This document shows, in pieces, positions 49,360-57,589 of a stretch of 64,000 nucleotides of DNA. Within the stretch, counting starts at the first letter, position 1. Each line of letters begins with the position of its first letter. The notes under the pieces are model-generated. The model saw only the letters and a list, made by a program, of their open reading frames with translations, was not told where the DNA came from and searched no databases. The position numbers and the translations under genes were made by a program. The stretch is from Ahniella sp. Lineage in GTDB: Bacteria; Pseudomonadota; Gammaproteobacteria; Xanthomonadales; Ahniellaceae. The stretch lies in contig JADJRU010000009.1 of the NCBI GenBank assembly GCA_016712105.1, forward strand, positions 158,203 through 222,202. Reading direction: 5' to 3'.

Positions 49360-50580
49360 TTACAGCATGATCTGAACGCGCATTTCCAGAATGTTCGGAT
49401 CGTTGCTCATGCGGATCGGCGAAGCGACACCGCTGATGCGCACGTCGCGGTCGGCATCGACCATCACGTAGTTCAGCATGACCTTGAGGTTCTGACGCCA
49501 GTACCAGTTCACGCCAGCCGTAAGGGAATCCTGCGTGCCGCCGTTGACCATGCCTTCGTCGAGGTCGATGGTGTCGTAACGCAGACCCAGCTGGTACATG
49601 CCCTTGTAGCCCGGATCATTCGGCAGCGGCGTGTTGAAGATGCCCTGGCGATAGGTGAACGCTTCACCGGTGACGTTCCAGACGCTCGACACATACCAGG
49701 AGTCGCCCTTGAAGTCTTCAGCGAAATCGCGGGCGATGGTGCTGTTCATGTATTCGCCGACCACTTTGACCGGGCCGCCGATCCAGGCCGCTTCGAGGCC
49801 GAGGGTGGTCACGCTGTCGGCATCCTTCAGATCGCCGGTGTCGACGAGGCGCAGGTTTGCCAGGTCGGCATCCGGACGCTGGCGGTTGCGGTACAGGTCG
49901 TTGCGGGTGTCGTGGCGGATCGCCGAAACGCCCAAGTGGACCGTGTTGTGCTCGTCCATGATCGGCGCAAACGTGCCGCGTGCACCGAATCCAGCGCCGG
50001 CATTCAGATTGCTGGTCAATTCCCGACCGAACCAGGTGCCGGTCAAGGTCCAGTTTGCGCCGCCGGTTTGCGCTTCCACGCCAACACGACGGGCAATACC
50101 GAACGCATTCGTCGTCACTGCCTTCGAGATGAAATCGTTGTGTCGGGTGCTGCCGAGTTCTTCAAGGCTGTTCGGCTGCTTGAACTGACCGATACGGATG
50201 CCGTAGTCAGCAGTGAGGCGCTTGCGGTAGTTCACGTCCAGCCATTTGCCGCGACCGCCCTGCGTGCTGAAGTCATAACCCACCGTCCAATCGGAGGTCG
50301 GACCTTTGCCCTTGAGGACAAATTCCGAACGGCGCATGTTGTTGTCATCCACCAGCGTACCGAAGGTGTTGCCCAGCGTGGTCAACTGACTGGCGCTCAG
50401 CGTGCCGCCATCCAGCCGCTCGAAGCTGAAATCATTGTCGAACTGGTTGTAATCGCCCTGGATCAGGGCCTCGAAGGAAATCTCGTTGTTGCCGATGATG
50501 TCGAGATTCATCTCGGCCATCGCCGAGGAAGAGAGGCCGGCGAACACGGCGGCAGACAACAGATGACGGACAGGTTTCAT
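49360..50580 (-). CDS. phosphate/polyphosphate-selective porin (OprP/OprO family)
   Basis: 406 residues. The signal peptide MKPVRHLLSAAVFAGLSSSAMA is followed by a 16-stranded-barrel type sequence. Recognisable family features are the N-terminal EMNLDIIGNNEISFEALIQG-DYNQFDNDF, RRSEFVLKGKGPTSDWTVGY, GIRIGQFKQPNSLEELGSTR and C-terminal QDSLTAGVNWYWRQNLKVML-NYV. OprP/OprO proteins carry phosphate or pyrophosphate across the outer membrane and are made under phosphate limitation. ATG 50580. Upstream (50646-50667) are two CTGTCAT half sites reading toward this gene. Frame intact. Confidence 0.85.
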   Translation of the reverse strand: MKPVRHLLSAAVFAGLSSSAMAEMNLDIIGNNEISFEALIQGDYNQFDNDFSFERLDGGTLSASQLTTLGNTFGTLVDDNNMRRSEFVLKGKGPTSDWTVGYDFSTQGGRGKWLDVNYRKRLTADYGIRIGQFKQPNSLEELGSTRHNDFISKAVTTNAFGIARRVGVEAQTGGANWTLTGTWFGRELTSNLNAGAGFGARGTFAPIMDEHNTVHLGVSAIRHDTRNDLYRNRQRPDADLANLRLVDTGDLKDADSVTTLGLEAAWIGGPVKVVGEYMNSTIARDFAEDFKGDSWYVSSVWNVTGEAFTYRQGIFNTPLPNDPGYKGMYQLGLRYDTIDLDEGMVNGGTQDSLTAGVNWYWRQNLKVMLNYVMVDADRDVRISGVASPIRMSNDPNILEMRVQIML

Positions 50581-50645
50581 GACAGGTTCCCGAGTGGAGG
50601 TGGATGCTCGGGGACAGAAGCCTATTGCCGAATTGTGTCGGTACG

Positions 50646-50667
50646 ATGACAGTGTGTCATATGACAG
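50646..50667 (-). promoter_or_regulatory. PHO-box-like site upstream of the porin gene
   Basis: On the minus strand CTGTCAT occurs at 50667-50661 and again at 50652-50646. Each matches the PhoB 7-mer, but their spacing (15 bases) is not the canonical 11-base period; partial partners at 11 bases match about 4 of 7. The site is about 70-90 bases upstream of the porin start. Confidence 0.45.
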
Positions 50668-50681
50668 GTGCGTGTCACCCC

Positions 50682-52394
50682 TCAGGCTGCCGCGCTGGTC
50701 TCCAGATACCGGGCACGCTTTCGTGCGTGCATCGTCGCCAGATCCACCCAAACCAGGCCATCCACGGCATCACAGAACGCCGGATCCGTGCCGAAATCCA
50801 GAAACTGCACGCCACCGGGCTCGCACAACTCCACGTATTGTTTGTACAGGGTCGGAACGCGAACACCCAGCGCCGTCAGGTTCTGTTTCAGCAAAGTTTC
50901 AGCGGCGCGTTGGTCGAGCTGCCGGAATACCGCCGGCACCACACCCGTGTCAAAAGGATGACGCGCCGTGGCCAGTCCCGACCGCGCACCGAAATATCTC
51001 CGGTAGTAGGCCACCATCAATCGTCGGGCGACTTTCGGCAAGTCGGCACTCATCGACACGGGGCCAAACAGATAACGGATATGCGGGTACTGCCGCAGGT
51101 ATGCACCGATTCCCGACCACAAGTAGTCGAGGCTGCGACTGCCCCAGTATTCGGGCACGACAAAACTGCGCCCCAGCTCCATCGCATCGCCCAAGCGCTC
51201 AACGAGTTCAGGCTGAAACTGGAACAAACTGGCGGTGTAGAGACCCGATACACCCTTTTGCGCAAGCACAGGCTCACATCGTGCGACACGATAGCCGCCG
51301 ACCAAGTTCTGTTTCACGTCGTCCCACAACAGAATTTGTTCGTAATGCGCATCGAACCGATCGGTGTCTGCACCCAGGCCGGTCCCTTCACCGACCGCTC
51401 GAAACGTGCGCTCACGAGCAATCGCCAGTTCGCGCGTCAACGCGCTGGACGGGTCCAGACGCCCAAGCAGGATCCGTTTGCCATCCGGTGTCCGCCCAAG
51501 GTTCGTCAACGCATCCAGTTCGCGCATCACAAAACGCAAGTCCGGCTTGTGCCGCAGCGCTTCAGTACGCACCGGAATGTGTGCTCGACCGTTCGGCAAA
51601 TCGTGTACGACCTCGCGAAGCTTCTGCGCTTTGACGATACGTGAACCGGGAATCTCTGCCACCTCACGGGTTGGCAACGGCTGGCCGATGTGAATCGGTG
51701 CGCGCAGGCCACGTCGGGTGGTCATTTCACGCGGCAACATGACAGTGCCGAGCGAATGGGCCACCATCGACGCAGCGTAAAACGCCGGCGAATTTCGAGC
51801 TTCCAGAAACATCGGCAGGATTGGCGCACCGGCTTTCTGGGCAATCGACACAAAACCCTTCTGCCATGGCAAGTCGGCCACACCACGCCAGTTGAGTCGT
51901 GACACGGCACCCGCAGGAAATACCAGCACGGCCTGTTCGGCTGCCAAAGCATCATGGGTTGCAGTGAGGTCGCGGCGCGCCGCCTGACCGCCGAGAACCG
52001 GCACGGGCAGCAGAAGCGAACGCAAACCTGGAATGCTGGTCAGCAGGTCGTTGGCGACCACTTTGATGTCGGGACGCACATCGGCCAAACATTTCATCAA
52101 CAACAGTGCGTCGAGTCCACCGAGCGGATGATTGGCGACGACAAGCACCCTGCCCTGCTGCGGAATCCGCTCGCGCTCGATGTCATCAACCAGATAACGC
52201 GCATCGAATGCCTTCAGTGCCGCTTCGACGAGAGCCATACCGTGGAGATGCGCGTGGGCATCGAGAAACGACTGCAAGGCCTCAAGGCCCGACCATCGCG
52301 ACCAGACTTGCAACAATCGGCGCGAAACAGGTTCCAGGCCGGGCCGGAACAAACCCGGGAATCGATGTGCGACCTGCGTCTGGAGTGTTTGCAT
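50682..52394 (-). CDS. olsF: OlsF-like bifunctional acyltransferase (lyso-ornithine lipid / ornithine lipid synthesis)
   Basis: 570 residues in two halves. The N-terminal half (about 1-250) is a PlsC-type acyltransferase with VLVVANHPLGGLDALLLMKC and a VFPAGAVSRLNWRG block. The C-terminal half is a GNAT-type N-acyltransferase like OlsB (LVGGYRVARCEPVLAQKGVS, ELGRSFVVPEYWGSRSLDYL-WSG, RYLFGPVSMS). The O-acyl then N-acyl order matches OlsF, which makes phosphorus-free ornithine lipids from ornithine. Start chosen at ATG 52394 (MQTLQTQVAHRFPG). A PHO-box-like repeat lies 35-63 bases upstream and the porin gene follows, both supporting a phosphate-starvation role. It could instead act on another amine acceptor. 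Confidence 0.7.
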   Translation of the reverse strand: MQTLQTQVAHRFPGLFRPGLEPVSRRLLQVWSRWSGLEALQSFLDAHAHLHGMALVEAALKAFDARYLVDDIERERIPQQGRVLVVANHPLGGLDALLLMKCLADVRPDIKVVANDLLTSIPGLRSLLLPVPVLGGQAARRDLTATHDALAAEQAVLVFPAGAVSRLNWRGVADLPWQKGFVSIAQKAGAPILPMFLEARNSPAFYAASMVAHSLGTVMLPREMTTRRGLRAPIHIGQPLPTREVAEIPGSRIVKAQKLREVVHDLPNGRAHIPVRTEALRHKPDLRFVMRELDALTNLGRTPDGKRILLGRLDPSSALTRELAIARERTFRAVGEGTGLGADTDRFDAHYEQILLWDDVKQNLVGGYRVARCEPVLAQKGVSGLYTASLFQFQPELVERLGDAMELGRSFVVPEYWGSRSLDYLWSGIGAYLRQYPHIRYLFGPVSMSADLPKVARRLMVAYYRRYFGARSGLATARHPFDTGVVPAVFRQLDQRAAETLLKQNLTALGVRVPTLYKQYVELCEPGGVQFLDFGTDPAFCDAVDGLVWVDLATMHARKRARYLETSAAA

Positions 52395-52428
52395 GGAGGG
52401 CACGATAGCCCGGACGAACGTCGGCTCC

Positions 52429-52457
52429 GTGACAGTCTTGCGAGACTTTTTTGACAG
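52429..52457 (-). promoter_or_regulatory. PHO-box candidate upstream of olsF
   Basis: Reading on the minus strand: CTGTCAA-AAAA-GTCTCGC-AAGA-CTGTCAC (52457 to 52429). The outer 7-mers match CTGTCAT at 6 of 7 positions and lie 22 bases apart, exactly two PhoB periods of 11; the middle repeat is degenerate. Confidence 0.55.
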
Positions 52458-52541
52458 GCCGCGCGGACACATTCGCTCACCGTAATGTCGTCAGCGGGTC
52501 ATCTTGACTCCGTACTGTAAGACTGCCCAATGGAGCCTGTC

Positions 52542-53600
52542 ATGAACGCACATCGACCGATCCTGATTGCCGTTGCCCTGGCGCTGGGTGCCTGCAGCCA
52601 ATCACCGGATCAAAACACCGCGCCCGCAGCACAGCGCCCTGCCGCACCGGTTGAACAGAAATCCACCGCTGCCGCGACAGCCGCGTCGACGACACTGTCC
52701 GAAGCGGACTTGCGCGAGCGCGCTCGAATCGCGATGGAAGAAGGCCGCATTCTGTCCCCTGCCGGCGACAACTCGTTCGAGTTGTTCCTGGAACTGCGCG
52801 AGACCGTGGCGGACAATCGCGATTTGAGTGTGGCGCTCTACGACCTGATGCCGTTCGCAGGTCAAGCGGCCAAGTTGGCGCTGGACAAGGACGAACTGAC
52901 TGAAGCCGATCGAATCGTCGGACTGATGGAGCGCTTCGACGCCAGCTCCGCCATTACGCAGACATCGCGCGAGCGCCTGACTCTCTATCGGCAGGAAGCG
53001 GAACGTGCCGAAGCCAAAAAACAGGAGATCGCGAACGCGGCCCCACTGAAGCTGCCCGCAACTGTGGCCGCGCCCGCGCCGCCTGCGAAAAAGTCACCCG
53101 CCGTTCCAGCCACGCCCAAACCTGCCGCCGTGGTGGCCACGACAGCACCCGTCGCAGCACCCGTAGCACAGGCCGAATCGCCAGTCCCAGTCAAACAACC
53201 GGCCGTTGACTTCATCGCTCCGGTGGTGGTTCGCCGCGCTCCCGCACAATACCCGCCGCAAGCCAAGCGCCAAGGATTGTCGGGCGTCGTCGAACTCGAC
53301 CTGCTGGTGTTTTCGCGGGGACGACGGAACGTGGCAGCGAGTGGCATCCCCCTTAGCGGGAATGGACGCCATTTCTGGACAACCTTCTGCAAGGTGATCG
53401 TCGATTCGACGGGCCACCCGATGCCTCCACGAAACCCGTCATTCCCGCGAAAGCGGGAATCCACCAGACCGCGACGACGAATGGATTCCCGCTTTCGCGG
53501 CAGACCGCGACGAGCGAGTGGCATCCCTTCGCGGGACACGCTGTTTCTGGACGCCTTCTGCAAGGTGATCTTCGATTCGACGGGCCCCCAGCCTCCATGA
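52542..53600 (+). CDS. TonB-like lipoprotein with C-terminal domain cut off by repeat DNA
   Basis: Lipoprotein signal MNAHRPILIAVALALGAC (lipobox LGAC), a helical middle region (about 55-165), then a Pro/Ala/Lys-rich linker (LPATVAAPAPPAKKSPAVPA...) like TonB energy transducers. The first strand of a TonB_C domain is clear: RRAPAQYPPQAKRQGLSGVV-ELDLLVF. At about 53313 the sequence turns into REP-type repeat DNA and the rest of the frame (SRGRRNVAASGIPLSGNG... to 53600) is translated repeat. The C-terminal half of the TonB domain is missing, so coupling to a receptor is probably lost. Start ATG 52542; divergent from olsF. Confidence 0.65.
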   Translation: MNAHRPILIAVALALGACSQSPDQNTAPAAQRPAAPVEQKSTAAATAASTTLSEADLRERARIAMEEGRILSPAGDNSFELFLELRETVADNRDLSVALYDLMPFAGQAAKLALDKDELTEADRIVGLMERFDASSAITQTSRERLTLYRQEAERAEAKKQEIANAAPLKLPATVAAPAPPAKKSPAVPATPKPAAVVATTAPVAAPVAQAESPVPVKQPAVDFIAPVVVRRAPAQYPPQAKRQGLSGVVELDLLVFSRGRRNVAASGIPLSGNGRHFWTTFCKVIVDSTGHPMPPRNPSFPRKRESTRPRRRMDSRFRGRPRRASGIPSRDTLFLDAFCKVIFDSTGPQPP

Positions 53601-53770
53601 ACCCGTCATTCCCGCGAAAGCGGTCCACCGAACCGCGGCGACGAATGGATTCCCCTTTCAGCGGGAATGACGGACGTGGCGAAGGGGGGGCACCCCCCCC
53701 CCCCCGGAAGGAGCCCGGGAATGACGGAACGTGGCGGCGAGTGGCATCCCCCTTTCGCGGGAAAACACGG
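53310..53770. repeat. REP cluster, tandem composite units of about 177 bp
   Basis: GAGTGGCATCCC recurs at 53339, 53516 and 53739, each followed by a GCGGGAAT palindrome half. The first two units (177 bp apart) share CTTCTGCAAGGTGATC, GATTCGACGGGCC and facing palindromes CCCGTCATTCCCGCGAAAGC and GAATGGATTCCCGCTTTCGC. Same palindrome family as 9283-9480. An odd homopolymer stretch (G run, CA, then 13 or more C) lies at about 53684-53706 and may be an assembly fault. Confidence 0.85.
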
Positions 53771-53787
53771 TGCACAACAAACACCAT

Positions 53788-53817
53788 AAAAAAGCCCCGC
53801 ATCAAACGATGCGGGGC
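53788..53817 (-). terminator. terminator of the secreted-protein gene
   Basis: GCCCCGCATC-AAAC-GATGCGGGGC is a perfect ten-pair hairpin at 53794-53817. On the minus strand it is followed by TTTTTT, about 50 bases beyond the stop at 53870. Confidence 0.85.
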
Positions 53818-53869
53818 GAAGGGGCGAATCCTGTCCAACCCAAGCAGCACACCATTCTTTCAGTAACGA

Positions 53870-55619
53870 TTACTCGACGCCGTATGCCCAACCTTGCGTC
53901 CAGTCACTCTGTGCAGACTCGAACGCACCCTTGAAGGTCGTGCGGTCGAAGAAGGCGTCGTTCGGCACGGCAACGCCGGTATTCAGCAGCGGCGAACCGG
54001 AGTTCGGGAAACGACCCGTCATGTTGATCGAAGCCGGCGTACCGACAAAGTTGCCGGCCTGCAGGTTGTACCAAGACTCGATCGAGAACGGATCGGAACC
54101 AGACAACTCGAAGTTCGTCGTGCAACCGAGCGCCGAACCCGTCATCGTCGTGGCACCACTGGCCAGCGGATTCGCGGCCGAACCGGAGGCGTTGTACGTC
54201 GCGGTGTCGTTGAAGTTCAGGCATTCGGTCGGTGCTGCCGTGGCGACCACATTGAAGTAGTTGCCGGCTGCGCCGCGACGGATGCGGATTGCTTCGTCAC
54301 CGGTGCTCGACTGGATGAACGTGAGGTTCGACATTTTCGGCTGCGTACGCGGCAGCAGATCGAACGAGGAACCGTTGTTGTCCGACTCGATGGCGTGGCT
54401 ACCGCTGGCAGCCGTGGCGGTCTGTTTGCAATAGGCATACTGCACGCGACCGCGATAGCCGTTGGCGGTATCCAGGCAATCGTCTTCCGTGGCGATCGCA
54501 ACCAGGTACTTGGCGTTGACGGAACCACCGAACCACTCGTAGGCGTCGTCCTTGCCGGCATAGACCGACAGATGATCAAGCGTCGTGCCGCTGCCGACAC
54601 CCAGCATGGTCAATGCATTCAATTCTTCGTTCGGACGGATTTCCTGACCGGCGTACCGAATTTGCACATAACGCATCACCAGACGAATCGGCGTCATCGG
54701 ACACCAGGTTGCCGCCCTGCTGGGACACACCACCGTAGGTCACGTCGGCATCGGCCTCGAACGTACAGGCGGTGGAACCGCGGCAAGTGTTGTCGGCCGC
54801 GTTGCCTGCCAGGACGATTCCGGCCCATGAGCCAGGCGAATTGGTCGGGCCGGTGAACACGATCGGATTTTCTTTCGTGCCATCGGCGAAAATCTTCGAG
54901 CCGGCATTGACGACAAGATAGTCGACAGCGCCGCCGCGACCCTGAATCTGCGTACCCGGTTCGACAATCAAAGTGCCCGGATTGGTATTGCGACCAGCGC
55001 CAACCTGCGTCTTGCCGGCAATCAGGTACGTGGCGTCATTCGTCAGACGCATCGTTCCGGTGATCACGGAAGGCAGTTGGCACGTGCGGGCAACGCCGGC
55101 AACAGCCGTCGTGCCGGTTGGGCAAGTAGTGAATTCCTGCGTGTACTGGCACGTGGCCGGCACACCGTCCGGACGCGACAGGTTAAGCGTCACCGGGACC
55201 AGCGTGGAACCGGCGTTCGGCGTGAACGAGATCGTGATGCGGTTGCAGGAGTGTGCTTCGAAGTCGACCTTGCCGATCGCCGTCGCCGTGGTCGGCGTGA
55301 AGTTGTTGCCGAACGAGCCGCCGGTAGCGGTCGTGGCATCAACGCCGGTCTTGCGGAATTCGCGGTCGGTCAGCGGCACCAGGGTGGTGAACCAGTACTG
55401 TTTGCCCGTGTTGTCGTAGGTGAAGGTGGCGATGAACAACACGCCGCCGTCCTTGCTGGTCGGCAACCAGTCGAGCATCGAGCCACGGCCGCTCTGTTGC
55501 GGGTTGTACCAGCCGCCGCGGAACGATTCATCGACGACCAGCGCAGCGGAAACCTGCGTGGACAGGAACAAAGCGCTGGTCGCGAGCGCCAGCAAACGTT
55601 TATTCGACTTCGGATTCAT
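53870..55619 (-). CDS. secreted beta-helix-like protein of the GSWAGIVLAGNA / EWFGGSVNAKYLV family, one frameshift
   Basis: About 583 residues. Signal peptide MNPKSNKRLLALATSALFLS...VSA after GGAGATCC. The N-terminal domain has GGWYNPQQSGRGSMLDWLP, a WYNPxQSGRG module common in xanthomonad secreted proteins. The rest carries DATYLIAGKTQVGAG, LIVEPGTQIQGRGG, NSPGSWAGIVLAGNAADN, LNALTMLGVGSGTTLDHLSV and DDAYEWFGGSVNAKYLVAIA. From memory, proteins with these blocks occur widely beside TonB-dependent receptors in Sphingomonas, Caulobacter and marine gammaproteobacteria. Function not established. The frame breaks near 54677 (one extra base; joins SSG-MRYVQIRYAGQEI). It lies in the phosphate-type cluster, and the receptor gene is 2 kb away. 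Confidence 0.75.
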
Positions 55620-55686
55620 GGTTGGATCTCCAAGGGTAACAATTGGCACGGACAAAGCCCGGTTGCCGACACGCTATTGAGTGCAG

Positions 55687-55704
55687 ATGACAGTGCCATG
55701 TCGT
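55687..55704 (-). promoter_or_regulatory. partial PHO-box candidate upstream of the secreted-protein gene
   Basis: Minus strand: ACGACAT-GGCA-CTGTCAT (55704 to 55687). The proximal 7-mer is perfect and the distal one matches 4 of 7 at the right 11-base period. About 70 bases upstream of ATG 55619. Confidence 0.4.
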
Positions 55705-55737
55705 TCGTGCTTCCAAATCGCGACACTCGAAAACTTG

Positions 55738-56268
55738 TCACATTGGAGCGAACGACAACAGCGCGATACTCAGACCGATCACGGATGCAGCCGCAACGTC
55801 ACTCGGGTAATGCAGACCAAGGACCACCCGTGACATCGCCACGAGCAACGTGAATGGCGCCAGGATCCAGACCAGCGTTGGCTGGTGCACGATGGCGATG
55901 GTGCTGAACACCACGGCGTGGAGCGTATGTCCTGACGGAAAGCTGTATTCATCGAGCGGCGCCAGATGCAGCGTGATGGTCTGGTAGCGCTGATAGGGTC
56001 GTGGCCGGCGTGTGTGCCGCTTGAGTCTTTGGTAAAGAAAGTAGGTAAACAAACCAGCGGCGGCCATCTGCAGGGAGACGCGATCACCGGTCACCCAATC
56101 GAATGCAGCGAACCAGATCATCAAGGCATACCAGACCACACCATCACCCAGCCGGGACACCACAGAGAAGAACCGGCGAATGCGATCACTGTCTCCAAGT
56201 CGGTTCAGGCTCAGGCAGAGTCGCAGTTCCGGGCTGGTTACCCCGCGATCCAGCCGCGGCGAGCTCAT
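55738..56268 (-). CDS. PAP2-family membrane phosphatase
   Basis: 176 residues with several membrane helices. All three PAP2 active-site motifs are present: KRHTRRPRP (motif 1), PSGHT (motif 2, catalytic His) and SRVVLGLHYPSDV (motif 3). PAP2 enzymes dephosphorylate phosphatidate, undecaprenyl diphosphate or other lipid phosphates. The start ATG overlaps the stop of the upstream glycosyltransferase (ATGA), so the two act together. A plausible role is supplying diacylglycerol or recycling lipid phosphate during membrane remodelling. Confidence 0.9.
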   Translation of the reverse strand: MSSPRLDRGVTSPELRLCLSLNRLGDSDRIRRFFSVVSRLGDGVVWYALMIWFAAFDWVTGDRVSLQMAAAGLFTYFLYQRLKRHTRRPRPYQRYQTITLHLAPLDEYSFPSGHTLHAVVFSTIAIVHQPTLVWILAPFTLLVAMSRVVLGLHYPSDVAAASVIGLSIALLSFAPM

Positions 56269-57407
56269 GCGGCCTCCCGCATGGCCAGTTCACGTGCTGC
56301 CAGCTCAATCAGTTGCTGTGCGACGGCGCGTTGTGACAGCGGCGCTACGGTTTCGCGTGCACGCATCGAAAGCAGTTGCCGCCGCTCGCGCGAACCTGCC
56401 AGCAAGAGTGCGTGCTGAATGAAATCTTCCTCATCCCCGAAGGCGGCGACCAGACCGTTGGTCTCATGTTTGATGTGTTCCTGCGCTGCGCCGTAGTCGA
56501 ACGCAATGGTGGGTACGCCGCTTGCCAGGGCTTCGACGGTCACATTGCCGAAGGTTTCCGTGAGACTCGGAAAGAGGAACACGTCACCGCTGGCGAAACA
56601 CTTTGCGAGGTTTTCGTCGCGCTGCATGCCCATGAAAACAAAGTCCGGGTTATCACGCATCAACGCTGCACGCTCCGGCCCATCACCAATCCAGACAAAA
56701 CGCGCCTCGGGCACGACACCCTGAATCGCCCGGAAAGCACGGACTGCCAAACCAAGATTCTTCTCTGCCGCAAAACGACCGACATGGATCACCGCCAGTC
56801 CGTCGGCCGGAACACCCCATTGTGTCCGCAGACTCTGATCACGACGCTGCGGCGAAAACAGTCGGGTATCGACACCTCGTGCGAGGCGCTCTACGCGCCG
56901 GAACCCACGCTCGTCCAACTCTTTCTTTAATGCACGGGTCGGCACCAGGGTTGCAGTGGCGCGGTTGTGGAACCGCCTTAACCAGGCTTGCGCGACGGGA
57001 ACCAGCCAGGACGCGCCGTAGTGCGCGACAAAATCGTCGAACCGAGTATGAAACCCGGTGAAGACCGGTAAACCCAGGCTTCGTGCTGCGCGGACGCCCG
57101 ACCAACCTAAAGGCCCCTCGGTGGCGACATACACGGCGTCGATTCCTGCCTGTTGCCAGGCCGCGCGAAGCACATTCGTAGCGGGCCAGCCGAAGCGCAG
57201 GCCCGGATATCGCGGCAACCCGCTGCCGGACAGCAATCGTGCGCCGTCCTGAACGTCGGTGCCGGATTCTGCTTCTCCGGGTTGGCGCGGCCGGGACAAA
57301 TCGACGGTGTGCCCCAGTGCCCGCAACTCAACGACCATGTTGTGCACCGTCAAGGCGACACCATTGATCTCCGGTGGATAGGTTTCGGTAACGATCGCAA
57401 TGCGCAT
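56265..57407 (-). CDS. GT4-family glycosyltransferase (MgtA/SqdX/Agt-like)
   Basis: 380 residues, GT-B fold. N-terminal RIAIVTETYPPEINGVALTV is characteristic of the group with diacylglycerol or phosphatidylinositol glycosyltransferases (Agt, SqdX, mannosyltransferase MgtA). Other blocks: FTGFHTRFDDFVAHYG, VIHVGRFAAEKNLGLAVRAF, FVWIGDGPERAAL and the nucleotide-sugar-binding SLTETFGNVTVEALASGVPT. Start ATG 57407; the longer frame upstream is unrelated. Coupled to PAP2 and divergent from the TonB-dependent receptor with a PHO-box candidate between. In phosphate-starved bacteria enzymes of this type make glycolipids that replace phospholipids. Confidence 0.8.
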   Translation of the reverse strand: MRIAIVTETYPPEINGVALTVHNMVVELRALGHTVDLSRPRQPGEAESGTDVQDGARLLSGSGLPRYPGLRFGWPATNVLRAAWQQAGIDAVYVATEGPLGWSGVRAARSLGLPVFTGFHTRFDDFVAHYGASWLVPVAQAWLRRFHNRATATLVPTRALKKELDERGFRRVERLARGVDTRLFSPQRRDQSLRTQWGVPADGLAVIHVGRFAAEKNLGLAVRAFRAIQGVVPEARFVWIGDGPERAALMRDNPDFVFMGMQRDENLAKCFASGDVFLFPSLTETFGNVTVEALASGVPTIAFDYGAAQEHIKHETNGLVAAFGDEEDFIQHALLLAGSRERRQLLSMRARETVAPLSQRAVAQQLIELAARELAMREAA

Positions 57408-57525
57408 GGTTCCGCTCCCACTTGGCAGGATGGCGCTCAATCTGACTGCCCTGTTTGACCGGAACTTGAAGCGGCGATGACAAACCGACGCGAGTCCGAT
57501 GACGAAACGATGAATCGACATGTCA

Positions 57526-57543
57526 CCGTCATCGACTTGTCAT
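57526..57543 (+). promoter_or_regulatory. PHO-box candidate between the GT/PAP2 operon and the TonB-dependent receptor gene
   Basis: CCGTCAT-CGAC-TTGTCAT on the + strand: two 7-mers each matching CTGTCAT at 6 of 7, with the canonical four-base spacer (11-base period). A third, weaker repeat (TCGACAT) lies 11 bases further upstream. 47 bases before ATG 57590. The best PHO-box candidate in the window. Confidence 0.6.
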
Positions 57544-57589
57544 CCCTCAGGCCTAGCCTTGTTGCATTCTCGATTCCGGACCCTCGACC

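Noticed and set aside
53310..53770. Regularly spaced palindromic repeats as a CRISPR array
   Set aside because: Units are about 177 and 223 bp apart, diverged, and built from REP palindromes; no 25-40 bp repeats with unique spacers and no cas genes.
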